This document shows, piece by piece, positions 25,194 to 34,387 of a stretch of DNA of 64,000 nucleotides. Both the position numbers and the translations under genes were made by a program. The stretch's first letter is position 1; each line of letters opens with the position of its first letter. Source of the DNA: Actinoplanes sp. M2I2 (GTDB taxonomy: Bacteria; Actinomycetota; Actinomycetes; Mycobacteriales; Micromonosporaceae); NCBI RefSeq assembly GCF_023544445.1, contig NZ_JALPVJ010000028.1, positions 1 through 64,000 of the forward strand, given 5' to 3'. The notes beneath the pieces were generated by a model, which saw only the letters and a program-made list of their open reading frames with translations, ran no database searches and was not told the origin of the DNA.

Positions 25194-26288
25194 TCAGGAC
25201 AGTTCGCAGCTGTTGCGCAGGTCGCCCACGTTGGACAGGCACCGGTCGGTGCCCGCGCCGCCGAAGTTGCGGTCGTTGGCGTTCACCCCGTCGCGGCTGG
25301 TGAGCCGGTCGTTGCCGGGGTCGCCGAAGAGCAGGTCGTTGCCCGCCCCGCCGGTGACGTTGTCGTTGCCGGGCCCGCCGCGCGAGACGTCGTTGCCCGC
25401 GTCGCCGCGCTGGGTGTCGTTGCCGGCTCCGCCGTTCTGCTTGTCGTTGCCGGCCCCGCCGTTCTGCGTGTCGTTGCCGGCGTCGCCGGTTTGAGTGTCG
25501 TTGCCGGCGTCGCCGGTCTGGGTGTCATTTCCGGCGTCGCCGCTCAGCCGGTCGTTGCCCGCCGCTCCGGACTGGGTGTCGTTGCCGGTCCCGCCGCCGG
25601 TGATGTCGTTGCCGAGCCCACCGAACTGCCGGTCGTTCCCGGAGCCACCGTTGAGAACGTCGTTGCCGGCGTCGCCGAACTGGGTGTCGTTGCCGGCCTG
25701 CCCGTTGAGCCGGTCGTTGCCGGCGCCGCCGCGCTGGAGGTCGTTGCCGTTGCCGCCGTTGAGCGTGTCGTTGCCCGCGCCGCCGTTCTGGTTGTCGCCC
25801 CCGTCGCCGCCGGTCAGCGTGTCGTTGCCCCCGCGGCCGGCCTGCGTGTCGTTGCCCGCGCCGCCGTTCACGACGTCGCCGGCCGAGCCGCCGGTCAGGT
25901 TGTCGTTGCCGGCGCCGCCGTTGATCGTCGACCGCGTACCGGTGTTGTTGACCACCCGGTCGTTGCGATTGCCGGCATTGACGACGATCCGGGCCACGCC
26001 GTTGGCCGAACAGCGGATCACGCCCGCGGCGGCCAGGACACAACCGGCGCCGGGCACCAGACTGTCTCCCGAGTCGCGGACGAAGAAATTGTTTCCGGCC
26101 CGGTTGATCGTGATGGTGTTGGCCCGGTTGTTCGAGGCGTTCACCACGATCGCGTTGCCGGCCTTGAACACCCCGGTGACGGCGTGGGCCGGAGCGGACA
26201 GGACGAACGCGGGAGCGGCGCCGGCTACGGCCAGGACGGCGATCCGGAACATCCGGCGCCGTCCGGCCGTGGTCTCGATTGCATTCAT
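25194..26288 (-). CDS. Exported RTX-like calcium-binding repeat protein
   Basis: The 364-residue protein has a signal peptide ending near SAPAHA (residue 36), a short N-terminal domain to about 120, and then 23 tandem nonapeptides of GGAGNDxxx type up to about residue 330. Such repeats bind calcium between turns of a parallel beta-roll. It ends in a short Cys-containing tail. The ATG at 26288 follows AGGGGGGAAG. No type I secretion genes are nearby and the signal peptide implies Sec export, as in many actinobacterial haemolysin-type repeat proteins. No catalytic domain is present, so a structural or adhesive surface role is likely. Confidence 0.85.
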   Translation of the reverse strand: MNAIETTAGRRRMFRIAVLAVAGAAPAFVLSAPAHAVTGVFKAGNAIVVNASNNRANTITINRAGNNFFVRDSGDSLVPGAGCVLAAAGVIRCSANGVARIVVNAGNRNDRVVNNTGTRSTINGGAGNDNLTGGSAGDVVNGGAGNDTQAGRGGNDTLTGGDGGDNQNGGAGNDTLNGGNGNDLQRGGAGNDRLNGQAGNDTQFGDAGNDVLNGGSGNDRQFGGLGNDITGGGTGNDTQSGAAGNDRLSGDAGNDTQTGDAGNDTQTGDAGNDTQNGGAGNDKQNGGAGNDTQRGDAGNDVSRGGPGNDNVTGGAGNDLLFGDPGNDRLTSRDGVNANDRNFGGAGTDRCLSNVGDLRNSCELS

Positions 26289-26509
26289 TACGACTTCCCC
26301 CCTGGAAGGTCTCGCACCCTGGAACGGGTACCGGAGAACCTTCCCAGCCGGAGGGGCTCCGGCCGGAGGAGAAATGACGCGTCCGAACTCGTAAAATTGC
26401 ATGGACGAAATGCCGTGGAGATGCTGGCTAAAACTGTCGCCTTTATTGCTTGCCGATGCTTTCTGGCATCTGCTTGCTAGTATTCCGCGCGCATTTCCCG
26501 GTTCGCAAG

Positions 26510-28144
26510 TCAGACACGGAATGCGGAGACCACGCTGCGCAGCTCGGACGACATCCGAGCCAGATCGGCGGTCGCCTCCTGGGTCTCGACGACGCTCTGG
26601 CTCGTGAGCCGGGCGGCCTCGGCGACCCCGGTGATGTTCTGGGCGATCTCGCCGGCCCCGCCGGCCGCCTCGGTGACGCTGCGGTTCATCTCGGCGGTGG
26701 TGGCCGTCTGCTCCTCGACCGCCGAGGCGATCGTCGTCTGGAAGTCGCTGATCCGCTCGATGACCACCGAGATCTCCTCGATCGCGGCGACCGCCCCGCT
26801 GGTGTCGGCCTGGATGGCCTCGACCCGCTTGGAGATGTCCTCGGTGGCGCGGGCCGTTTCCTGAGCCAGGTCCTTGACCTCGCTGGCGACGACCGCGAAG
26901 CCCTTGCCGGCGTCCCCGGCCCGGGCCGCCTCGATGGTGGCGTTGAGCGCGAGCAGGTTGGTCTGCTCGGCGATCGAGGTGATCGTCTTGATGACGTTGC
27001 CGATCTCGGCCGACGACTCGCCCAGCTTGCCCATCGTGGCCGAGGTGGTGGCGGTGACGTTGACCGCCTCGGCGGCCACCCGGGCGGCCTCGGCGGCGTT
27101 CTGGGAGATCTCCCGGATCGACGCGCCCATCTGCTCACCGCCGGCCGAGACGCTGTCGACGCTGCGCGACACCTGCTCGGCCGCTGCCGACACGGCCTGC
27201 GCCTGCACCGACGTCTCCTCGGCGGACGACGCGATGTGGGTGGCGGTGTCGGTCATCCGGTCGGACGCGCCGGCCAGTGACACGGCCGACGCCTCGATCG
27301 TGGCCACCGTCGCGCGCAGCCGGGTCATCGCGGCGTCGAGCGAACGGCCCATGCGGCCCGGCTCGTCGGCGGTGGTCAGCCCGGTCGTCCGGGTCAGGTC
27401 GCCGTCGGCCAGGCCGTCACAGACGACGGTGACCTTGGTCAGGGAGCCCACGATCCGGCGGGCCACCCAGAGGCCGAGCCCCAGGGCCAGCCCCAGACCG
27501 ACCACCAGCATGATGATCGCCCTGGTGCGGTTGCTGGTGTAGCCGTCGCGAGCGGCGGCGGCGTTCCGGGCTGCGTCCTGGGTCTCGTCCTCCTCGAGGG
27601 CGGCCACCGAGGCGCTGACCCTGGTCAGGACGGGAACGACCTCCTCCAGCCGGACCCGATCCCATTCCACCAGGTTGTTGCTTTCACCGATCGGCAACAA
27701 CCGGGTGCGCGCGAGCTGCAGGTAGGTGTTCCAGTCATCCTGCAGTTGGTCGATGACGGCCTTCTCGCCGGCCGGGTTGCTGTTGCGATAGGCGGTCATG
27801 GCCGCTGCGAAGGCGTCCGCGTCGTCGTTGAACTGCGCGGCGTACTTCTGCATCTGCGCGTCAGTCCTCGAGATCGCGTGGAACGCGGTGTCCAGGCGGG
27901 TCTCGCTGACCTCCGAGCGGATCTGACCGACGGCTTTGACGCCCGAGACATTGCTGGTGTAGATCACCTGAGCCGAGTCGCTGGCATTGCCCAGCGCGAC
28001 CAGGCCCATGATGCCCACCACGAGCGCCACGAGGGCGGCCGCGCTGACCGCGGCGAGCACCTTGACGCTGACGCCGAGGTCGTCGAAGGAACGCCGGCCG
28101 GCGCGCGTCGCGGACATCGGCTCGGTCAGGGCTAGCGCGCTCAT
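26510..28144 (-). CDS. Methyl-accepting chemotaxis protein
   Basis: The 544-residue receptor has one membrane span at about 29-51, a four-helix-bundle sensor outside, a second span at about 205-226, a HAMP linker and a long signalling coiled coil. The conserved hairpin tip is visible in IAEQTNLLALNATIEAARAG and the following GKGFAVVASEVKDLA. It would signal to CheA/CheW and implies a motile organism. No other chemotaxis genes are in the window. GGAG lies ahead of the ATG. Confidence 0.95.
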   Translation of the reverse strand: MSALALTEPMSATRAGRRSFDDLGVSVKVLAAVSAAALVALVVGIMGLVALGNASDSAQVIYTSNVSGVKAVGQIRSEVSETRLDTAFHAISRTDAQMQKYAAQFNDDADAFAAAMTAYRNSNPAGEKAVIDQLQDDWNTYLQLARTRLLPIGESNNLVEWDRVRLEEVVPVLTRVSASVAALEEDETQDAARNAAAARDGYTSNRTRAIIMLVVGLGLALGLGLWVARRIVGSLTKVTVVCDGLADGDLTRTTGLTTADEPGRMGRSLDAAMTRLRATVATIEASAVSLAGASDRMTDTATHIASSAEETSVQAQAVSAAAEQVSRSVDSVSAGGEQMGASIREISQNAAEAARVAAEAVNVTATTSATMGKLGESSAEIGNVIKTITSIAEQTNLLALNATIEAARAGDAGKGFAVVASEVKDLAQETARATEDISKRVEAIQADTSGAVAAIEEISVVIERISDFQTTIASAVEEQTATTAEMNRSVTEAAGGAGEIAQNITGVAEAARLTSQSVVETQEATADLARMSSELRSVVSAFRV

Positions 28145-28269
28145 GTCGCACTCCGTGGGGTGTCGTACCGGTTGGAAACTTCCTCCCCACTATTGCGAAT
28201 CGTTCTCGGCAAAGCGGTACGTATCAGGAATGTCGGCCTCGAATGCGGGACTGCTGCGACGGACGGGGC

Positions 28270-29565
28270 TCAGGAGCCTGGAGCGTTCGTCAGCAACCGG
28301 TCGAGCACCCTGGTGCCGAACTCGAGAGCGGCGACCGGCACCCTCTCGTCCACACCGTGGAACAGGGAGGTGAAGTCGAGATCCTCGGGCAGCCGCAGAG
28401 GCGCGAACCCGAAGTTGCGGATCCCCAGCCCGGCGAACGTCTTGGCGTCGGTGCCGGCCGGCAGCAGGTAGGGAAGCAGCCGGGCGCCGGGGTCCTCGGC
28501 CGCGATCGCCGCCGCCATGGCCGCGGTCAGATCACCGTCGAAGCTGGTGCTCACCCCGGCCAGACTGTGCCACTCGGCCTCGATCCCGCGTCCCAGCACG
28601 GCCTCGGCCTCCCGCCGGAACGCCTCCTCCCGGCCGGGCAGCACGCGGCAGTCGACGGTCGCGGTGGCCACCGACGGGACCACGTTCGACCGGTAGCCGG
28701 CCTCGAAGCCGGTGACGTTGGCGGTGTCGCGCAACGAGGCGCCGATCAGCCGGGACAGCGGGCCGAGCCGGGCGACGAGCGCGTCCGGGTCGTCGCCGTC
28801 GTCGGCCAGCGCCGCGGCCGCGCCGGCCAGGAACCGGCGTACCGGATCGGTCAGCGTCAGGGGGAAACGGTGCCGGTCGAGCCGGTCGACCGCCGCCGCC
28901 AGGCGGGCGATCGGGTTGTCCTGGTGCAGCATCGCGCCGTGGCCGGCGGTCCCGCGCGCGGTCAACCGGAGCAGGACCGACGACTTCTCGGCGACCTGGA
29001 CGAGGTAGGCGCGCTCGCCACCCAGCGGCACCGAGAAGCCGCCGACCTCGCTGATCGCCTCGGTCGCGCCGTCGAACAGCTCGCGGTGCTCGCCGACGAG
29101 CCGGCGGGCGCCCACATGGCCACCGGCCTCCTCGTCGGAGAGGAACGTGAAGATCAGGTCGCGGGGCGGGACGACGCCGTCACGCTTCAAGCGGCGGGCG
29201 ACGGCCAGGGTCATCGCGACCATGCCTTTCATGTCGACGGCGCCGCGGCCCCACACGTACCCGTCGCGCACCTCGCCCGAGAACGGGTGCACCGACCACT
29301 CGGCGGCGTCGGCCGGGACGACGTCGAGGTGGCCGTGCACCAGCAGCGCCCGCCGGCTCAGCCCGTCGAGCCGGGCGATCACATTGCCCCGGCGGGGACC
29401 CGTCTCGACGTACGTGATGTCGTAGCCCACCTCGGTGAGCTTCTCCGCGACGTACTCGGCGGCCGGCCGCTCGGTGCCGGGCCGGTCCGGGTCGCCGCGG
29501 TTGGTGGTGTCGATGGCGATGAGCTCACTGGCGAACGTGACGGCCTCGGCGGTGGGGTCGGGCAT
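28270..29565 (-). CDS. M20/M25/M40-family metallopeptidase
   Basis: The 431-residue hydrolase has the family's metal ligands: His79 and Asp81 (LLVHGHLDVVP), bridging Asp111 (WGRGAVDMKG) and Glu145/Glu146 (SDEEAGG). A dimerisation domain sits between about 195 and 310. Members cleave dipeptides, N-acyl amino acids or carbamoyl groups; the exact substrate cannot be told. GGGAG precedes the ATG. It stands alone on its strand, upstream of the chemoreceptor. Confidence 0.92.
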   Translation of the reverse strand: MPDPTAEAVTFASELIAIDTTNRGDPDRPGTERPAAEYVAEKLTEVGYDITYVETGPRRGNVIARLDGLSRRALLVHGHLDVVPADAAEWSVHPFSGEVRDGYVWGRGAVDMKGMVAMTLAVARRLKRDGVVPPRDLIFTFLSDEEAGGHVGARRLVGEHRELFDGATEAISEVGGFSVPLGGERAYLVQVAEKSSVLLRLTARGTAGHGAMLHQDNPIARLAAAVDRLDRHRFPLTLTDPVRRFLAGAAAALADDGDDPDALVARLGPLSRLIGASLRDTANVTGFEAGYRSNVVPSVATATVDCRVLPGREEAFRREAEAVLGRGIEAEWHSLAGVSTSFDGDLTAAMAAAIAAEDPGARLLPYLLPAGTDAKTFAGLGIRNFGFAPLRLPEDLDFTSLFHGVDERVPVAALEFGTRVLDRLLTNAPGS

Positions 29566-29644
29566 CGGTTGCTGCTCCCGTCGAACGAACGAATAGCATC
29601 GATGGCGCGGTCAGGGCCCCGCTCCTCGGCCGGCTGTGGCCCCC

Positions 29645-29735
29645 GGGGTGGGTGACCGAGCCTGGGGTGGTGACCGAGTCCGGGGTGGTGACCGGGCCCG
29701 GGGTGGTGACCGAGCTCAGGGTGGTGACCGAGCCC
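29645..29735. repeat. 18-bp tandem repeat, five copies
   Basis: Copies of GGGGTGGTGACCGAGTCC run from 29645, the first 19 bases long and the rest 18, with one to four differences each. The array fills the space between the M20 peptidase start and the GNAT gene. Unit length is a multiple of three, so it stays open in several frames without being a gene. Confidence 0.85.
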
Positions 29736-29773
29736 GGCGGTGGTCGCCGGGCGAGCCGCGAACGGAGATCGTC

Positions 29774-30383
29774 GTGCGTTTCCCGCCCCTCACTGTTCCT
29801 GCCCTCGAAGGCGCCCGCGTACGCCTGGAACCGCTCGACCACCGGCACGGGCCCGACCTGGCCGCGGCGGTCGGGGAGGATCGCGGCAGCTACGGCTTCA
29901 CCTGGGTGCCCTCGGCGGACGAGGTGGACGGTTACATCGAGACGCAACGGGCCAAGGCGGCGGCCGGCGCCCTGCTGCCGTACGCGCAGATCGACCGGCG
30001 GACCGACCGGGCCGTCGGCGTCACGTCCTATTGGGACCCGTGGGTGGGACGTGCTGTTCGCGGTGGGGGTGGGCTTCACCTGGCTGGCCGCGTCGGCCCA
30101 GGGCACCGGGATCAATCGGGAGGCGAAGTTCCTGCTGTTCGGCCACGCCTTCGAACAGTGGCGGGTGGCGCGCGTGGATCTCAAGACCGACGCCCGCAAC
30201 GCGCGGTCCCGGGCGGCCATCGAAAGCGTCGGCGCCCGATTCGAGGGCGTGCTCCGCAGTTGGTCGCCGTCGTGGGCGCCGGGCGAGGAGGGCCGCCTGC
30301 GCGATGCCGCGGTGTTCTCGATAGTCGCCGCCGAGTGGCCGGAGTGCCGCGCCCGGCTCGCCCAGCGCCTCGGCCAGCCGTAG
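29774..30383 (+). pseudogene. GNAT-family acetyltransferase, frameshifted
   Basis: The N-terminal half reads from GTG at 29774 (after GGAG) as a GNAT protein: GARVRLEPLDHRHGPDLAAA, SYGFTWVPSADEVDGYIETQ, GVTSYWDPW. The rest, FAVGVGFTWLAASAQGTGIN through RLAQRLGQP, is in the next frame and ends at 30383. The change falls near 30030-30055 in a G-rich run, GTGGGTGGGACG. Joined, the parts make a normal enzyme of about 200 residues of the RimJ/RimL type. Either one base was gained or two lost in the genome, or it is a sequencing error. Confidence 0.75.
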
Positions 30384-30544
30384 GGTCTGTTTCGTAGCTG
30401 GGGCGGGGCTGCGGCGAGGTCCAGATCCCGCCTGGCGGCGTCCCGCGAGAACCCGGTTCCAACACCGGGAGCCGGGCTTCCACCAGCCACCACCAGACGA
30501 AATCCGGACCGCGCCTCGCTCCCACCCCAGCTACGAAACAGACC
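30384..30544. mobile_element. MITE-like long palindrome with 20-bp perfect terminal inverted repeats
   Basis: GGTCTGTTTCGTAGCTGGGG (30384-30403) is repeated inverted and exactly at 30525-30544. Pairing continues imperfectly inward for at least another 40 bases on each side, so most of the 161 bp can fold into one hairpin. It begins directly after the GNAT stop codon. There is no coding capacity and no clear target duplication. It may be a miniature inverted-repeat element moved by a transposase in trans. Confidence 0.65.
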
Positions 30545-30588
30545 TCGAGGACGGCCGAGGCATCGGGCGGCGGTGCCGGGACGCCCCC

Positions 30589-31353
30589 TCAGAGGTACAG
30601 GGACGCGAGGCGGGCGACCATGCCGAGGACGACGACGACCAGCACGACGCGGACGAAGCCGGCGCCGCGTTTGAGGGCGGTGCGGGCGCCGAAGCGGGCG
30701 CCCAGGATGTTGAACGCGGCCATGGCGAGGCCGAGCGTCCAGAGCACGTGGCCGCCGGCGGCGAAGACCAGCAGCGCGCCCAAGTTGGTGCCGACGTTGA
30801 GGATCTTGGCGGTGGCCGAGCTGGCGACGAAGTCGAGGTTGAGCAGCGCGGTGAACGCGATGATCAGGAAGGTGCCGGTGCCGGGGCCGAAGACGCCGTC
30901 GTAGAAGGCGATCACCGTGCCCGCCAGCAGCACCGCGGCGAGGCGGCGGCGCCAGGTGTGCCGCGGCTCGCTGACCACGACGCCGAACGACGGGCGCGCG
31001 ACGACGAAGGCCAGCACCAGAAGCAGCAGCACCATCACGGCCGGGCGGAAGTACTCGGCCGGGATGTACGAGGCGGTCAGCGCGCCCACCGCCGAGCATG
31101 CGACGGCCAGGCCCGCGGCCGGTCCGGCTATCCGCCAGTCGATCTTCGTGCGGCGGGCGTACGTGATGGCGGCCGAGGTGGTCCCGCAGATGCTGGCCAC
31201 CTTGTTGGTGCCGAGCGCGGTCACCGGCGGCAGCCCGGGCAGGCTGAGCATGAGCGCCGGCACGAGCACGAGCCCGCCGCCGCCGACCACCGCGTCGACC
31301 CAGCCGGCTGCGGCCGCCACGGCCAGGAGCAGGATGATGCTTTGCCATTCCAC
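30589..31353 (-). CDS. TauE/SafE-family sulfite exporter-like permease
   Basis: The 254-residue membrane protein has about eight spans and both family motifs, GWVDAVVGGGGLVLVPALM near the N-terminus and FYDGVFGPGTGTFLIIAFTA in the middle. The family moves organosulfonates, sulfite or other small anions. The start is GTG at 31353 after GAAGGGG. It is divergent from the CGNR regulator with only 47 bases between. Confidence 0.88.
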   Translation of the reverse strand: MEWQSIILLLAVAAAAGWVDAVVGGGGLVLVPALMLSLPGLPPVTALGTNKVASICGTTSAAITYARRTKIDWRIAGPAAGLAVACSAVGALTASYIPAEYFRPAVMVLLLLVLAFVVARPSFGVVVSEPRHTWRRRLAAVLLAGTVIAFYDGVFGPGTGTFLIIAFTALLNLDFVASSATAKILNVGTNLGALLVFAAGGHVLWTLGLAMAAFNILGARFGARTALKRGAGFVRVVLVVVVLGMVARLASLYL

Positions 31354-31400
31354 GGCTGTGTCCCCTTCAAGATCGCAGCCCATCCTGCTGTAATGGCTTG

Positions 31401-31919
31401 GTGCATCTCAACCCTTACGGCGAGGATGCGGTGCGGCTCGCGCTCTCCCTGGTGACCGACCCGCCGTCGACCGACGCCGCTCTGGCCGACCGCTGTCGCG
31501 CATATGACCTGGTCATCGAGCTGCCGGTGACCGCCTGGGACCGGCAGGCGACCGACGAGTTCCTGGCCGAATGGCTCAGCGTGATCGACGCCACTCAGCC
31601 GGCCGAGCGAGCCCGGCGCCTCAACGACCTGCTGCGTTTCGCGTCGGCCTACCCCCGGCTGACCGACCACGCCGGCGACGGGTGGCACATCCACTACCGC
31701 GATCCCGACCAGCCGCTGGCCTCGGTGCTGCGCACCCTGATCAGCGTCGGCACCGCCCTGCACCTGGCCGGCCGGGGCATGCACCGTCTGGGCCGCTGCG
31801 CCGCCGACGACTGCGACCGCCCCTACGCCGACTTCAGCCGCACCGGAACGCAGACCTACTGCTCGCCGGCCTGCGCCAACCGCTCAGCCGTCCGCCGCCA
31901 CCGCGCCCGAGCCCGCTGA
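31401..31919 (+). CDS. CGNR zinc-finger / ABATE-domain protein
   Basis: The 172-residue protein has an N-terminal ABATE-like domain and a C-terminal zinc finger with Cys-x4-Cys then Cys-x3-Cys (CAADDC, CSPACANRSAVRRHRAR). The hallmark CGNR reads CANR here. These proteins are putative transcription regulators in actinomycetes. GTG at 31401 is chosen; a TTG at 31398 is adjacent. There is almost no leader. Confidence 0.82.
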   Translation: MHLNPYGEDAVRLALSLVTDPPSTDAALADRCRAYDLVIELPVTAWDRQATDEFLAEWLSVIDATQPAERARRLNDLLRFASAYPRLTDHAGDGWHIHYRDPDQPLASVLRTLISVGTALHLAGRGMHRLGRCAADDCDRPYADFSRTGTQTYCSPACANRSAVRRHRARAR

Positions 31920-31990
31920 CCGCAGCCGCTGACCCCAGCCGCCGACCCGACCGCCTGCGCCTGGGCCGGCCTTGACTCGCCGCCTCGGCC

Positions 31991-34183
31991 TCAGGCGTTG
32001 GCCCGCTTGACCAGGTCGGTGACCGTCTCGATCGTGAACGGGCTGCCCGGGAACAGGGCCAGCCGGTCGAGGGGCATGCCGCCCAGCAGCTCGAACGGGC
32101 CCTCGTCGCCGGCCTCCGGGACCATCAGCGGGCTGTCGCCGCCGGCCGCGAAGGCGTCGCGCAGCAGCACGGCGCCGCGCGGGTCGGCCATCCACTCGGC
32201 GACGGTCGAAGCGGCGGTCAGCGGCCAGCGGCTGTCGGGGGAGCCGGCCACCGTCAGCGTCACCGTGGTGCGCAGATCGCGCGACGACGCGCCGACGGCG
32301 AACGTGTAGTCGCCGTCCTCGACGACCCAGCGGCCGAGCCGGGTGTCCCAGTAGGCCAGGTCGTCGCGCGGGATCCGCACCGTCACGGTCTCGGTCGCGC
32401 CGGCCGCGATGGGGATGCTCGCGAAGCCCTTCAGCTCGCGGGGGGCCCGCCGCACCCGGGAGCCGGGCTTGGCGGCGTAGACCTGGACGACCTCGCGGCC
32501 GTCGCGCCCGCCGGTGTTGGTCACCGCGACGGTGATCTCGACGCTGTCGGCGTGGGCGACCGCGGTGGCCTCGCCGTACGAGAACGTCGTGTAGGAGAGG
32601 CCGAAGCCGAACGGGTAGGCCACCGGCTGCTCGCGCGCGTCGAACCCGCGGTAGCCCACGTGCAGGCCCTCGCCATGGCGGACGTGCCCGTTCTCGCCGG
32701 GGAAGTCCAGGTAGGACGGGTGGTCGGACAGCTTGAGCGGGATCGTCTCGGCCAGCCGGCCCGACGGGTCGACCCGGCCGAACAGCACGTCGGCGATCGC
32801 GCTGCCACCGGCCTGGCCCAGCAGCCACGCCTCGACGAGACCCGGCACGGCCGCGTCCCACGGTGAGGTGCGCAGGACGGCGCCGTTGGACAGGACCACC
32901 ACGGTGCGAGGGTTGGCCGCCACGACCCGCTCGATGAGCGCCAGGTGCGCCTCGGGCAGGTCGAGATCGGCCCGGTCGGCGCCCTCGGTCTCGCGGGTGG
33001 TGCCCACGAAGACCACCGCCACGTCGCTGCCCGCGGCCAGCGCGGTGGCCTCGGCGATCAGGGTCTCGTCGGCGGCGTCGTCGGCGGGGCGGTAGCCGGG
33101 CGCGAACCGCACGGGCGCCGTCGTGGTCGCGGTGATCTCGGTGAGCGGGTCGTCGAGCCGCGTCGGGGTGATCTGGGAGCTGCCGCCGCCCTGGTAGCGC
33201 GGGGTGCGCGCGAACTCGCCGAGCACCGCGATCGACTGACCCTCGGCGCGCAGCGGCAGCACGCCGCCGTCGTTCTTGAGCAGCACGATGCCCCGGGCGG
33301 CGATGTCGCGGGCGAGAGCGTGGTGCGCCTCGGCGTCGTACCCGTCCGTCCGGGTGGCCCGTCGCGACCGCTCGACCAGTGCCCGGATCCGCGCCACGGC
33401 GGCGTCGAGCACCTCGGCCGGCAGCTCACCCTGGGCCACGGCGGCCGCCACGGCGGCGTCCCCGGTGTCGTCGGGCCCGGGCATGGTCAGGTCGAGACCC
33501 GCGGCGAGCGCCGCCACCCGGTCGACCACCGCGCCCCAGTCGCTGACGACCAGGCCCTCGAAGCCCCACTCGTCGCGCAGCACCTCGGTGAGCAGCCAGT
33601 GGTTCTGCGAGGCGTAGACGCCGTTGATCTTGTTGTAGGCGGACATGACGGTCCACGGCTGGGCCTCGGTCACGACCCGCTGGAAGGCCCGCAGATAGAC
33701 CTCGCGCAGCGTGCGCTCGTCGAGGTCGGCGCTGACCGTCATGCGGTCGGTCTCCTGGTTGTTGACCGCGAAGTGCTTGAGCGACGCGCCGACGCCCTTG
33801 CTCTGCAGGCCGCGGACCCATTCGGTGGCGAGCACGCCGGACAGAATCGGGTCCTCGCTGAAGTATTCGAAGTTGCGGCCGCCGAGCGGGGTGCGCTTGA
33901 GGTTGATGCCCGGGCCGAGCAGCACCTGCACGTCCAGCGCGCGGCACTCGTCGCCGAGCGCCTCGCCCATCCGGCGCAGCAGTGCGGGATCCCAGGTCGA
34001 GCCGGAGGCGACCGCGGGCGGGAAGCAGGTGGCGGGACGCCCGGCCAGGAAGTCGCTCGCGTGGCTCTGCAGCCGGACGCCGTGCGGGCCGTCGGTGAGC
34101 GTGACAGCGGGGACGTCACCGGCGGCCGTCGTCGTCCAGAAGCCGCTGCCACTGGTCAGAGCGGCCTGGTCGGTCAGTTCCAC
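31991..34183 (-). CDS. Glycoside hydrolase family 3 beta-glucosidase
   Basis: The 730-residue enzyme has the full GH3 layout: N-terminal barrel with LLGPGINLKRTPLGGRNFEY, catalytic nucleophile Asp215 in GLVVSDWGAV, an alpha/beta sandwich domain, and a C-terminal fibronectin type III-like domain (VTNTGGRDGREVVQVY). No signal peptide is present, so it should act in the cytoplasm on imported glucosides. The start is GTG at 34183 after GGAGG. It is divergent from a TetR regulator, with repeated operator-like words between. Confidence 0.93.
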   Translation of the reverse strand: MELTDQAALTSGSGFWTTTAAGDVPAVTLTDGPHGVRLQSHASDFLAGRPATCFPPAVASGSTWDPALLRRMGEALGDECRALDVQVLLGPGINLKRTPLGGRNFEYFSEDPILSGVLATEWVRGLQSKGVGASLKHFAVNNQETDRMTVSADLDERTLREVYLRAFQRVVTEAQPWTVMSAYNKINGVYASQNHWLLTEVLRDEWGFEGLVVSDWGAVVDRVAALAAGLDLTMPGPDDTGDAAVAAAVAQGELPAEVLDAAVARIRALVERSRRATRTDGYDAEAHHALARDIAARGIVLLKNDGGVLPLRAEGQSIAVLGEFARTPRYQGGGSSQITPTRLDDPLTEITATTTAPVRFAPGYRPADDAADETLIAEATALAAGSDVAVVFVGTTRETEGADRADLDLPEAHLALIERVVAANPRTVVVLSNGAVLRTSPWDAAVPGLVEAWLLGQAGGSAIADVLFGRVDPSGRLAETIPLKLSDHPSYLDFPGENGHVRHGEGLHVGYRGFDAREQPVAYPFGFGLSYTTFSYGEATAVAHADSVEITVAVTNTGGRDGREVVQVYAAKPGSRVRRAPRELKGFASIPIAAGATETVTVRIPRDDLAYWDTRLGRWVVEDGDYTFAVGASSRDLRTTVTLTVAGSPDSRWPLTAASTVAEWMADPRGAVLLRDAFAAGGDSPLMVPEAGDEGPFELLGGMPLDRLALFPGSPFTIETVTDLVKRANA

Positions 34184-34268
34184 GGATCCTCCAGCGGGGG
34201 GGCAGGCGGGGCTCGGATTGGCGGCAGGCACAGCGGCTCGGGCGAAAGTCAACCCGGTGGAGCGGCGC

Positions 34269-34319
34269 TACTGAGTACCTACTACTGAATACCTACTACT
34301 ACTGAGTACCTACTAGGTA
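34269..34319. promoter_or_regulatory. Repeated TACCTACTA operator-like motif
   Basis: Three copies of GAnTACCTACTA sit 14-18 bases apart, and the last forms the palindrome TACCTACTAGGTA (34307-34319). The tract is AT-rich inside a GC-rich region and lies between the divergent GH3 and TetR genes. A TetR operator is the simplest reading. Confidence 0.55.
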
Positions 34320-34387
34320 ATAACCAGGACGTAACATAGCCTGAAGGCGACGACCCGGGCAAGGGACCGGAGCCGTGAGGAGCTGAG

